From Tipula vernalis (taxonomy: Eukaryota; Arthropoda; Insecta; Diptera; Tipulidae), in assembly GCA_958295665.1 (NCBI GenBank), contig OY282558.1, positions 461,812,995 to 461,876,994 of the forward strand: a stretch of DNA of 64,000 nucleotides, read 5' to 3'. The notes below the pieces were generated by a model. It was not told the origin of the DNA. It searched no databases and was given only the letters and a program-made list of their open reading frames with translations. The number at the start of each line of letters is the position of its first letter. Within the stretch, counting starts at the first letter, position 1. The translations under genes and the position numbers were made by a program. Of this stretch, positions 12,701-21,883 are shown in pieces.

Positions 12701-12783
12701 TAAGGTATCTAGAACCGAAATCGGAGCACAATTGCAGATTTCGGATTTTTACAGCTCTGAATCGGCTGAGCTATAGTAAGGGG
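9738..12783 (+). repeat. 3-kb higher-order repeat, copy 1
   Basis: This copy is 3046 bp: 6 L and 13 S monomers, one S carrying a 3-bp deletion (gagctgtaagg near 12170). The order of diagnostic variants defines the unit: L with gagttatcaag, S with cttccttcg, L followed by S with gaaatcgg, L with agttccgag, L followed by S with aaatatatgg, L with ttttgacgcgg, and L with cggattgttac. The same order recurs in copies 2 to 4. Confidence 0.85.
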
Positions 12784-15700
12784 ATTTTCTTCGAATCGAT
12801 TTTTCTGTGAAATGTATGGAAATAATCAACCAATTTTAACGCGGTTTGGCATAACAATTACAAGTCCCGAGACCTATCATTTGAGTTATCAAGAACCGCA
12901 ATCGGAGCACAATTGCAGATTTCGGATTTTTACAGCTCTGAATCGGCTGAGCTATAGTAAGGTGATTTTCTTCGAATCGAACTTCCTTCGAAATGTATGG
13001 TATAGCAATTACAGGTCTCGTGACCTATCATTTAAGGTATCTAGAACCGCAATCGGAGCATAATTGCAGATTTCGGATTTTTACAGCTCTGAATCGGCTG
13101 AGCTATAGTAAGGTGATTTTCTTCGAATCGATTTTTCTGTGAAATGTATGGAAATAATCAACCAATTTTAACGCGGTTTGGCATAACAATTACAAGTCCC
13201 GAGACCTATCATTTGAGGTATCAAGAACCGCAATCGGAGCACAATTGCAGATTTCGGATTTTTACAGCTCTGAATCGGCTGAGCTATAGTAAGGTAATTT
13301 TCTTCGAATCGAACTTTCTTCGAAATGTATGGTATAGCAATTACAGGTCTCGTGACCTATCATTTAAGGTATCTAGAACCGAAATCGGAGCACAATTGCA
13401 GATTTCGGATTTTTACAGCTCTGAATCGGCTGAGCTATAGTAAGGTGATTTTCTTCGAATCGATTTTTCTGTGAAATGTATGGAAATAATCAACCAATTT
13501 TAACGCGGTTTGGCATAACAATTACAAGTTCCGAGACCTATCATTTGAGGTATCAAGAACCGCAATCGGAGCACAATTGCAGATTTCGGATTTTTACAGC
13601 TCTGAATCGGCTGAGCTATAGTAAGGTGATTTTCTTCGAATCGATTTTTCTGTGAAATGTATGGAAATAATCAACCAATTTTAACGCGGTTTAGCATAAC
13701 AATTACAAGTCCCGAGACCTATCATTTGAGGTATCAAGAACCGCAATCGGAGCACAATTGCAGATTTCGGATTTTTACAGCTCTGAATCGGCTGAGCTAT
13801 AGTAAGGTGATTTTCTTCGAATCGAACTTTCTTCGAAATATATGGTATAGCAATTACAGGTCTCGTGACCTATCATTTAAGGTATCAAGAACCGCAATCA
13901 GAGCACAATTGTAGATTTCGGATTTTTACAGCTCTGAATCGGCTGAGCTATAGTAAGGTGATTTTCTTCGAATCGAACTTTCTACGAAATGTATGGTATA
14001 GCAATTACAGGTCTCGTGACCTATCATTTGAGGTATCAAGAACCGCAATCAGAGCATAATTGTAGATTTCGGATTTTCACAGCTCTGAATCGGCTGAGCT
14101 ATAGTAAGGTGATTTTCTTCGAATCGAACTTTCTTCGAAATGTATGGTATAGCAATTACAGGTCTCGTGACCTATCATTTAAGGTATCAAGAACCGAAAT
14201 CAGAGCATAATTGTAGATTTCGGATTTTTACAGCTCTGAATCGGCTGAGCTATAGTAAGGTGATTTTCTTCGAATCGATTTTTCTGTGAAATGTATGGAA
14301 ATAATCAACCAATTTTGACGCGGTTTGGCATAACAATTACAAGTCCCGAGACCTATCATTTGAGGTATCAAGAACCGCAATCGGAGCACAATTGCAGATT
14401 TCGGACTTTTACAGCTCTGAATCGGCTGAGCTATAGTAAGGTGATTTTCTTCGAATCGAACTTTCTTCGAAATGTATGGTATAGCAATTACAGGTCTCGT
14501 GACCTATCATTTGAGGTATCTAGAACCGCAATCGGAGCACAATTGCAGATTTCGGATTTTTACAGCTCTGAATCGGCTGAGCTATAGTAAGGTGATTTTC
14601 TTCGAATCGAACTTTCTTCGAAATGTATGGTATAGCAATTACAGGTCTCGTGACCTATCATTTAAGGTATCAAGAACCGCAATCAGAGCATAATTGTAGA
14701 TTTCGGATTTTTACAGCTCTGAATCGGCTGAGCTATAGTAAGGTGATTTTCTTCGAATCGATTTTTCTGTGAAATGTATGGAAATAATCAACCAATTTTA
14801 ACGCGGTTTGGCATAACAATTACAAGTCCCGAAACCTATCATTTGAGGTATCAAGAACCGCAATCGGAGCACAATTGCAGATTTCGGATTGTTACAGCTC
14901 TGAATCGGCTGAGCTATAGTAAGGTGATTTTCTTCGAATCGAACTTTCTTCGAAATGTATGGTATAGCAATTACAGGCCTCGTGACCTATCATTTAAGGT
15001 ATCTAGAACCGCAATCGGAGCACAATTGCAGATTTCGGATTTTTACAGCTCTGAATCGGCTGAGCTGTAAGGTGATTTTCTTCGAATCGAACTTTCTTCG
15101 AAATATATGGTATAGCAATTACAGGTCTCGTGACCTATCATTTAAGGTATCAAGAACCGCAATCAGAGCACAATTGTAGATTTCGGATTTTTACAGCTCT
15201 GAATCGGCTGAGCTATAGTAAGGTGATTTTCTTCGAATCGAACTTTCTACGAAATGTATGGTATAGCAATTACAGGTCTCGTGACCTATCATTTAAGGTA
15301 TCAAGAACCGCAATCAGAGCATAATTGTAGATTTCGGATTTTTACAGCTCTGAATCGGCTGAGCTATAGTAAGGTGATTTTCTTCGAATCGATTTTTCTG
15401 TGAAATGTATTGAAATAATCAACCAATTTTAACGCGGTTTGGCATAACAATTACAAGTCCCGAGACCTATCATTTGAGGTATCAAGAACCGCAATCGGAG
15501 CACAATTGCAGATTTCGGATTTTTACAGCTCTGAATCGGCTGAGCTATAGTAAGGTAATTTTCTTCGAATCGAACTTTCTTCGAAATGTATGGTATAGTA
15601 ATTACAGGTCTCGTGACCTATCATTTAAGGTATCAAGAACCGCAATCAGAGCATAATTGTAGATTTCGGATTTTTACAGCTCTGAATCGGCTGAGCTATA

Positions 15701-15859
15701 GTAAGGTGATTTTCTTCGAATCGAACTTTCTTCGAAATGTATGGTATAGCAATTACAGGTCTCGTGACCTATCATTTAAGGTATCTAGAACCGAAATCGG
15801 AGCACAATTGCAGATTTCGGATTTTTACAGCTCTGAATCGGCTGAGCTATAGTAAGGGG
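12784..15859 (+). repeat. 3-kb higher-order repeat, copy 2
   Basis: This copy is 3076 bp with the variant order of copy 1. Two changes account for the length: one S is missing between the agttccgag L unit and the next L (two L units are adjacent at 13448-13809), and one extra L with tgaaatgtattg is present near 15377. The net change is -151 +181, which matches the size difference from copy 1 exactly. Confidence 0.85.
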
Positions 15860-16191
15860 ATTTTCTTCGAATCGATTTTTCTGTGAAATGTATGGAAATA
15901 ATCAACCAATTTTAACGCGGTTTGGCATAACAATTACAAGTCCCGAGACCTATCATTTGAGTTATCAAGAACCGCAATCGGAGCACAATTGCAGATTTCG
16001 GATTTTTACAGCTCTGAATCGGCTGAGCTATAGTAAGGTGATTTTCTTCGAATCGAACTTCCTTCGAAATGTATGGTATAGCAATTACAGGTCTCGTGAC
16101 CTATCATTTAAGGTATCTAGAACCGCAATCGGAGCACAATTGCAGATTTCGGATTTTTACAGCTCTGAATCGGCTGAGCTATAGTAAGGTG

Positions 16192-16221
16192 ATTTTCTTC
16201 GAATCGATTTTCTTCGAATCG
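16192..16221 (+). repeat. Recombination scar: duplicated 15-mer
   Basis: The monomer start motif attttcttcgaatcg occurs twice in a row, at 16192-16206 and 16207-16221. Everywhere else it occurs once per monomer. The scar lies where five monomers are missing from HOR copy 3, so it marks the join of an out-of-register exchange or deletion repair. Confidence 0.85.
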
Positions 16222-16726
16222 AACTTTCTTCGAAATATATGGTATAGCAATTACAGGTCTCGTGACCTATCATTTAAGGTATCAAGAACCGCAATCAGAG
16301 CACAATTGTAGATTTCGGATTTTTACAGCTCTGAATCGGCTGAGCTATAGTAAGGTGATTTTCTTCGAATCGAACTTTCTACGAAATGTATGGTATAGCA
16401 ATTACAGGTCTCGTGACCTATCATTTGAGGTATCAAGAACCGCAATCAGAGCATAATTGTAGATTTCGGATTTTCACAGCTCTGAATCGGCTGAGCTATA
16501 GTAAGGTGATTTTCTTCGAATCGAACTTTCTTCGAAATGTATGGTATAGCAATTACAGGTCTCGTGACCTATCATTTAAGGTATCAAGAACCGAAATCAG
16601 AGCATAATTGTAGATTTCGGATTTTTACAGCTCTGAATCGGCTGAGCTATAGTAAGGTGATTTTCTTCGAATCGATTTTTCTGTGAAATGTATGGAAATA
16701 ATCAACCAATTTTGACGCGGTTTGGC

Positions 16727-16731
16727 ATAAC
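16727..16731 (+). repeat. Target-site duplication of BEL/Pao, left
   Basis: The bases ataac precede the left LTR and recur right after the right LTR at 22640-22644. Uninterrupted L monomers contain ggcataacaattac with a single copy, which confirms a 5-bp duplication, in the range known for BEL/Pao integrases. Confidence 0.95.
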
Positions 16732-16958
16732 TGTTTCGCACCAAACTCTGGTATCACGATCAAAATAGACTTGGTACGAAATTGAAGATAGTAGATTGAT
16801 TGATGGCTATAGGTATGCCAATATACACTTAATAAAAATTCCTCGGCTTCGGTTTGATTTAATTTTTATTAATTTTATTTTTTGACTTCACGGTATGGTG
16901 GTTGAATTAAGAAGAATTTTATTTTCTATTTTTACCACTTATGAAAATGTCATTTACA

Positions 16959-17061
16959 AAAGGTATAAATTAGTTTGCATATTTTGCATATTTTCGATAG
17001 ATGGCTATCAAAGGGTATAAATTAATTTACATATTTTACATATTTTCGATAGATGGCTATC
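16959..17061 (+). repeat. 51/52-bp tandem duplication in 3' LTR
   Basis: The units 16959-17009 and 17010-17061 both run from aaagg(g)tataaatta to cgatagatggctatc, with a few substitutions (gcatattttgcat versus acatattttacat). The same pair lies at 22111-22213 in the other LTR. Duplicated blocks in U3 often carry promoter or enhancer sites; that role is inference. Confidence 0.85.
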
Positions 17062-17174
17062 TCAGACAAGAATATTGAATCAAATAGATTTATACATAAA
17101 TTTGACGCTAGATGTCTATGTGGTTACAATAGAGAATGAAATTTACAATGTTTATGTGGTTGTTCAATAAGTTT

Positions 17175-17211
17175 TAAGGTAAACAAAAATACGTTATTTT
17201 TGTTTGCCTTA
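17175..17211. other. Long hairpin in 3' LTR
   Basis: The arms 17175-17191 and 17195-17211 pair over 17 positions with one T-G wobble, around a 3-base loop (cgt). The stem core is aaacaaaaata with its complement. The same hairpin lies at 22327-22363 in the 5' LTR. Confidence 0.85.
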
Positions 17212-17487
17212 TTACAATAAATTTTAAATATGGTAATGTGAACTATAGCCACTTTTGTGATTAAAGATAGGTATTTTTGAGATATAACATTACATAATAT
17301 ATATAATTTTAATACATGAACTAATTTAATTTAATTTTTTATTTTGTTAGTTTAGGTTACTGCATACTGGAGATTATCAACAAGTCACAGGTTGGTATGA
17401 AAATTGCTTTGAATTGTTTTCACACGTTAATTTGATTTATTTTCTTTTAGGTATCATCTTATGAATAAATCGATTGTGTCTACAACA

Positions 17488-17500
17488 TACCGGTCGCCTT
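17488..17500 (-). other. Candidate polypurine tract region
   Basis: On the - strand the bases just before the 3' LTR read AAGGCGACCGGTA. This is purine-rich but interrupted, not a long polypurine run. Its position directly against the LTR is where plus-strand priming must occur, so it is the best candidate, but the motif is weak. Confidence 0.4.
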
Positions 17501-17512
17501 GAATCGGCTGAT

Positions 17513-20500
17513 TCAATTTATTGGAAGTAGACACAGCTTGTGGATAGGCCGCTTAATTGTTCCATTTTTTGTTTGTACGGAAACGACTCTGATGTTGCCA
17601 TCTGTACCGGGATATAGACACGATATTTTTCCCAATAACCATTTGCAAGGAGGTAAGTTGTCATCTTTCACGAGTACTATGTTACCGATGCTTATGTTTT
17701 GCTGATTTTTGTGCCATTTGTTTGATTTTTGTAGGCTGGTTAAATATTCGAGGTACCATCTGCGCCATATATGCTGATTCATTTGGTCTACTAATTTCCA
17801 TCTGGATAATCTGGATAGTTTGACGTCCGTTACATCATGATCGGGAACTTGAGTTGATGATCGACCTATTAAAAAATGTGAGGGTGTTAGGTAGTCGATA
17901 TCATCATTCGAGAGAATGCAAAGTCGTCGCGAATTAAGCATTGCCTCGATTTGAACGCTCAATGTTGTCATTTCCTCTATGGTGAGGATATGCCCATTTG
18001 TGACTCGCTGTAGGTGGTGTTTAATGCTTTTTACTGCGGCTTCCCAAAGCCCGCCGAAATGGGGTGCGCTAGGTGGGATCATCTTAAATGTAATTTGATC
18101 TGCCAATAAAAATTTTGAAATTGGATTAATATTTTGTTTTAATAGTGTGAATAATTGGGATAGATGATTGCGTGTCCCAATGAAATTGGTCCCGTTATCG
18201 CTCTGTATCTCCTTACAAATCCCTCTTCGAGAAATGAACCTTTTGAGTGCCGCTAGATACGCGTCTGATGTTAGATCGGATACAAGCTCGATATGAACAG
18301 CCTTTGTAGCGAGGCAGACGAATATACAAATATAACTTTTGCGGGGTTTTTGGCCTCTACCTCTGGTAATGTATGTTTGGAATGGTCCCGCGTAATCGAC
18401 ACCGACTTTGTGGAAAGGCCTTACTAACTCGACCCTTGGATTTGGTAATTGACCGATGACTTGTTCGAGAGTCTTTGCGCGATATTTGACGCATTTGACG
18501 CAGTTATGTACCACCTTTCGAATCAGGTTTCTGCCTCCTATTATCCAATATTTGCTTCGTAGTGTAGCCATCATTAGAGTTGGTCCAGCATGTAGATGCG
18601 TTATGTGGTGTTCTCTTACGATCGTTTCTGCTAACTTGTCTTGTGCTGTGAGAAGTATTGGGTGTTTTGTGTTATATGGAATGTATGCATTTGTGATTCT
18701 TCCGCCGATGCGCAGTAATCCGAATTCATCGATAAATGGCTTGAGGTATCTGATTCTGCTTGATATGGGCACTTCCTTCTGAGATTTGATCAGCTGTATC
18801 TCTACTGCGAAATACTTGGCTTGAATATGACGGAAAATGATTTGTTGAGATTTTAGTATTTCGTTCACTTCCAGATACGATGGTATAGAGCTCTTTGAAA
18901 TTCGTTTGACTTTTAAATTAATGTACCGATATGTATAGGCAAGGATTCGTAATATGGAATTATAACTGGATATATTTGCGATCAGGTTGTCTACGTACAT
19001 ATTTGTTTTGATACTATTGAGTGCTTGAGGAAATGTTTTGGTAAATTTGTCTGCCGCTTCATTGATCGCTCGGGTAGCTAGGTAGCTTGCACTAGCTGTG
19101 CCGTAGGTAATAGTTTGCAGTGCGTATGTGGTAAATGATTTGCTTTGATCTTCTCGCCATATTATTTTTTGAAATTTGGTGTCATCATCTGCTATGAGCA
19201 CCTGGCGATACATTTTCTCGATGTCAGCTGTGACTGGTACTTTGAATTTTCTGAAACGAGAAAGAATGTCATATAGACTTGATTGGACGATTGGTCCGAC
19301 CGCTAAACAATCATTCAGTGATTTTCCGGTAGTTGTCTTTGAAGAGCCATCAAAGACAACTCTCAATTTGGTTGTGCTGCTTGAGTTTTTGATGACACCA
19401 TGATGAGGTAGGTAATATTGGTGTTCATCATTTCTTTCTCGATCATTGTCAATTTCCTTCATGTGACCCAGTGTCAGGTATTCTCGCATGAAGTCCTTGT
19501 ACATTTCTGCGAATTCATGATTTTTTAGAAATCTTCGTTCAATGGAATGCATTCTCTGCACAGCCTTTGGATACGAATCGCCTAGTACCGACGGTGATAT
19601 TTTAAATGGTAATCCTACTTTGATTCGGCCATAGTTATCGATTGTTTTGGTTTCTGCAAAATGTTTTTCACATAACTTTTCCTCATCAGATAATTGTGGT
19701 TGGGTCATTGTTATATTTTCAATTTCCCAAAATCGACGCAATAAACTGTCCAGATTATCTTCGTTCTTATTAACGGAAATAGTAAAGGATTGTTTGAGTA
19801 ACATTTCAGTTGCTTTGCCAGCGATTATCCATCCGAGCTTGGTATTTTGTAAAATTAGCTGGTTTTCGGTGATGATCTTTCCATCAGACAATATTTCAAA
19901 GAAGTTGTCTGCTCCCATTATGATATCGATTCCGTATCCTTTGTAAAAGTATGGATCAGCCAGTTCGTACTGCTTGTAATCTTCCTTATTGATATACTCT
20001 TCGAATGATGGTGGTTTGGCGGTTAGTTTATGCAAAACTAGTGCTTCTAACTGGAACTCTGGTTTAGTTTTGTTCCACGGTGTGATTATCAACGATACTG
20101 CGCCCCTCGTGTATCCGTTCGTAGTTCCGCATATGCCTGATATGGCCAGGTTAACGTTGCTTCTCTTTAGTTGTAATTTTTGTGCACATCTCTCGGTAAT
20201 AAACGAGCCCTGTGATCCTGAGTCCAAGAGTACTCGACATAATTGGAACTGGTTGTTTTTATCTGTCACCTTAACTAGTGCTGTGGGTAGTAATGCACTT
20301 GCGATTTGATTAGTTGTTGTGGTGTAAGCTTGGCTGTCAGCACTGGATGGGTTGTCTTCCTTCGTTGAAATACTAGACACAGCGCAGTTGGTTGATGTAT
20401 TCTGTTCTAGTATATCTTCATGCACTAGGGTGTGGTGTCTTCGGTTACATTGTCTGCATCGAAATTTAGATTTACAAATCGAAACATGGTGATTGTCATT

Positions 20501-21595
20501 CAGGCAGTTAAAACATCGGTTTTGTGTTTTCAGGAGATTTCTTCTTTCATCGATTAGCATGTCTTTAAATTTGTTGCATTCAAACAACCTATGGCACTCT
20601 TTGGGACATAAAGAGCATTCTGGTATTTCTGGATAGTTAGATGTTAGCTGTTTAGAAGAGACGACGTGGCTTCTAACACTTGATTTTTGCTGATTATATT
20701 GTGGATGAATACGCTTGCCTACACTTTTTATGGAATCAAGCGCATCTATTCTTTGTGCAAGAAAATCAAAAAATTGTTTCACAGTAGGCATGTTGTATGT
20801 GGCCGAGATTTGAGCCCATTGACTTGTGGTTTCGCTGTCTAGTTTACTGATTAGAATATGGATTAACCAGTGGTCTCTGGTTTCGGCTTCTTGACCTAAA
20901 GCTTTTAGTCCGCGTAGAATTTCATCAGATGTGTCCAAGAGTTGCCTCACATTCGTACTATTTGCAGTCGTCACGGATGGTTGAAACATAAAATTTTTGA
21001 TGAATGAGTAAATGGTATGTTTCTTCCTATCATAGCGATCTCGCAGTTTTTGTAATGCCTCGATATAATTCGCATCAGTGGTCCTAAAATGTTTTAGTAG
21101 GCTTGCGGCTTCTCCCCTTAATGATCCCTTGAGATACTGCAATTTTTGTGATGGAGTAATTCTTGGGTTGTCGTGAATGGTTGCACAAAATAAATCATGA
21201 AACGACTGCCAATCGGTGTAGTCGCCTGTGAATATCGGGATAGACAATTTAGGGAGTTTCACATCCATATGCATTACTCCTGCTGACGTGTCAAATAGGG
21301 TGTCGTTGAGAGATGTAGTTGGTTCAGCTTTTCTTCTGAGTGCTAAATTTAACCCGGCTACTACTTTGTAGTAATTGTCTTCAAACTCTGGATCCAATTC
21401 TTCGTCGTTTTTTAAGGTAACTATTTTGTCTTCCGTTTCGTTAAATTCCGATCGGTATCTTTCAACGTTAGCTAATCTCGCCCTTATATCTTCTATACTT
21501 GTGGTATCGGTTATGGCGTTAATGAAGTTTATTAATTTGGTCATGTTACCCTTTATGTACGCACGCCTTTTCTTCAAGGTATTGAGTTCAGCCAT
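17513..21595 (-). CDS. BEL/Pao Gag-Pol polyprotein with RT/RNase H deletion
   Basis: Makes capsid and enzymes for reverse transcription and integration. Residue numbers count from the frame opening at 21631, where the first codon is GTG; the ATG at 21595 (residue 13, aaaATGg context) is the likely start, giving 1360 residues. Gag with DUF1759-like region about 120-300 (PKLSIPIFTGDYTDWQSF). Cysteine-rich region 339-404, including a CCHC knuckle C373-C376-H381-C386. Aspartic protease with DSG at 470-472. Reverse transcriptase: LRVVFDGSS (756-764), TADIEKMYRQV with D803, motif B TYGTASAS, and YVDN (879-882). After about residue 886 the sequence jumps to the region that normally follows RNase H (ISSYNSILRILAYTYRYI). 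Integrase: HHCC zinc finger (H1009, H1012 or H1014, C1044, C1047) and catalytic D1079, D1145, E1197. A DUF5641-like C-terminus ends in KLCLLPI. No other break is seen. Confidence 0.93.
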   Translation of the reverse strand: MAELNTLKKRRAYIKGNMTKLINFINAITDTTSIEDIRARLANVERYRSEFNETEDKIVTLKNDEELDPEFEDNYYKVVAGLNLALRRKAEPTTSLNDTLFDTSAGVMHMDVKLPKLSIPIFTGDYTDWQSFHDLFCATIHDNPRITPSQKLQYLKGSLRGEAASLLKHFRTTDANYIEALQKLRDRYDRKKHTIYSFIKNFMFQPSVTTANSTNVRQLLDTSDEILRGLKALGQEAETRDHWLIHILISKLDSETTSQWAQISATYNMPTVKQFFDFLAQRIDALDSIKSVGKRIHPQYNQQKSSVRSHVVSSKQLTSNYPEIPECSLCPKECHRLFECNKFKDMLIDERRNLLKTQNRCFNCLNDNHHVSICKSKFRCRQCNRRHHTLVHEDILEQNTSTNCAVSSISTKEDNPSSADSQAYTTTTNQIASALLPTALVKVTDKNNQFQLCRVLLDSGSQGSFITERCAQKLQLKRSNVNLAISGICGTTNGYTRGAVSLIITPWNKTKPEFQLEALVLHKLTAKPPSFEEYINKEDYKQYELADPYFYKGYGIDIIMGADNFFEILSDGKIITENQLILQNTKLGWIIAGKATEMLLKQSFTISVNKNEDNLDSLLRRFWEIENITMTQPQLSDEEKLCEKHFAETKTIDNYGRIKVGLPFKISPSVLGDSYPKAVQRMHSIERRFLKNHEFAEMYKDFMREYLTLGHMKEIDNDRERNDEHQYYLPHHGVIKNSSSTTKLRVVFDGSSKTTTGKSLNDCLAVGPIVQSSLYDILSRFRKFKVPVTADIEKMYRQVLIADDDTKFQKIIWREDQSKSFTTYALQTITYGTASASYLATRAINEAADKFTKTFPQALNSIKTNMYVDNLIANISSYNSILRILAYTYRYINLKVKRISKSSIPSYLEVNEILKSQQIIFRHIQAKYFAVEIQLIKSQKEVPISSRIRYLKPFIDEFGLLRIGGRITNAYIPYNTKHPILLTAQDKLAETIVREHHITHLHAGPTLMMATLRSKYWIIGGRNLIRKVVHNCVKCVKYRAKTLEQVIGQLPNPRVELVRPFHKVGVDYAGPFQTYITRGRGQKPRKSYICIFVCLATKAVHIELVSDLTSDAYLAALKRFISRRGICKEIQSDNGTNFIGTRNHLSQLFTLLKQNINPISKFLLADQITFKMIPPSAPHFGGLWEAAVKSIKHHLQRVTNGHILTIEEMTTLSVQIEAMLNSRRLCILSNDDIDYLTPSHFLIGRSSTQVPDHDVTDVKLSRLSRWKLVDQMNQHIWRRWYLEYLTSLQKSNKWHKNQQNISIGNIVLVKDDNLPPCKWLLGKISCLYPGTDGNIRVVSVQTKNGTIKRPIHKLCLLPIN

Positions 21596-21864
21596 TTTAT
21601 TTTTTTTTTGTTTACGCACTATTAATTTCACTTCACAAATTATGTACTTTAATTATTACACTTTCGTTTCCCGATAATATTAAATGGTTGGTAACGTGTT
21701 CGAAACAATACGTGAAATAACACAGTGTATATTTATTGAATAATAGATTTATGGATTGAAACACAATTATAGTTTTATCAAGTTTATTTAGTTTTTAGAT
21801 AATGAAATGCGATACTTGCGGTTTTATGTAGGTGTGTTTTCCAAAATGTAGGTTATGTTTGCTA
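21596..21864 (-). other. BEL/Pao 5' leader
   Basis: About 270 bp lie between the primer-binding site and the Gag start. It is AT-rich, and a run of A on the - strand lies just upstream of the ATG. It should hold any packaging signal, but I recognise none. Confidence 0.7.
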
Positions 21865-21881
21865 TCCGGCTCGAAGGACCA
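21865..21881 (-). other. Primer-binding site, tRNA-Tyr
   Basis: The + strand here reads as a tRNA 3' end, TCCGGCTCGAAGGACCA, including CCA. The acceptor sequence implies a tRNA that begins CCUUCGA, which is eukaryotic tRNA-Tyr from my knowledge of that tRNA. Two bases (ta) separate it from the 5' LTR at 21884, the correct place for minus-strand priming. Confidence 0.85.
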
Positions 21882-21883
21882 TA

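Larger units (their letters stand above)
4364..16731 (+). repeat. L/S satellite array, middle segment
   Basis: Continuous 151/181-bp monomers between the two transposons. LS (332 bp) and LSS (483 bp) groupings alternate. From 9738 on the monomers belong to the 3-kb HOR. A shared-variant block offset by 1962 bp links the L unit at 7776 with the one at 9738: both carry gagttatcaag, and the S after each carries cttccttcg. The segment ends at the BEL/Pao target site. No gene is seen. Confidence 0.97.
16732..17487 (-). repeat. BEL/Pao 3' LTR
   Basis: This LTR is 756 bp, bounded by TG and CA. Read against the LTR at 21884-22639 base by base, I found no difference. It contains a 51/52-bp tandem duplication, a 17-bp-stem hairpin, and AATAAA-like hexamers on the - strand near 16870-16885 that could serve polyadenylation. 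It is AT-rich. No clear single TATA box can be chosen because TATA-like strings are many. Confidence 0.95.

Noticed and set aside
17500..17513. 12-base match (tgaatcggctga) between the end of the BEL/Pao gene and the satellite
   Set aside because: It is a short chance match. The element's position is fully explained by LTR ends and the ataac duplication elsewhere in the monomer.
21596..21631. N-terminal extension of the BEL/Pao frame
   Set aside because: The first codon is GTG, not a normal eukaryotic start. The ATG at 21595 has a good context.
17499..21677. Several + strand frames of 68-108 residues inside the BEL/Pao gene (for example 18456-18782 and 19989-20309)
   Set aside because: They are antisense shadows of the long polyprotein frame, with no domain of their own.
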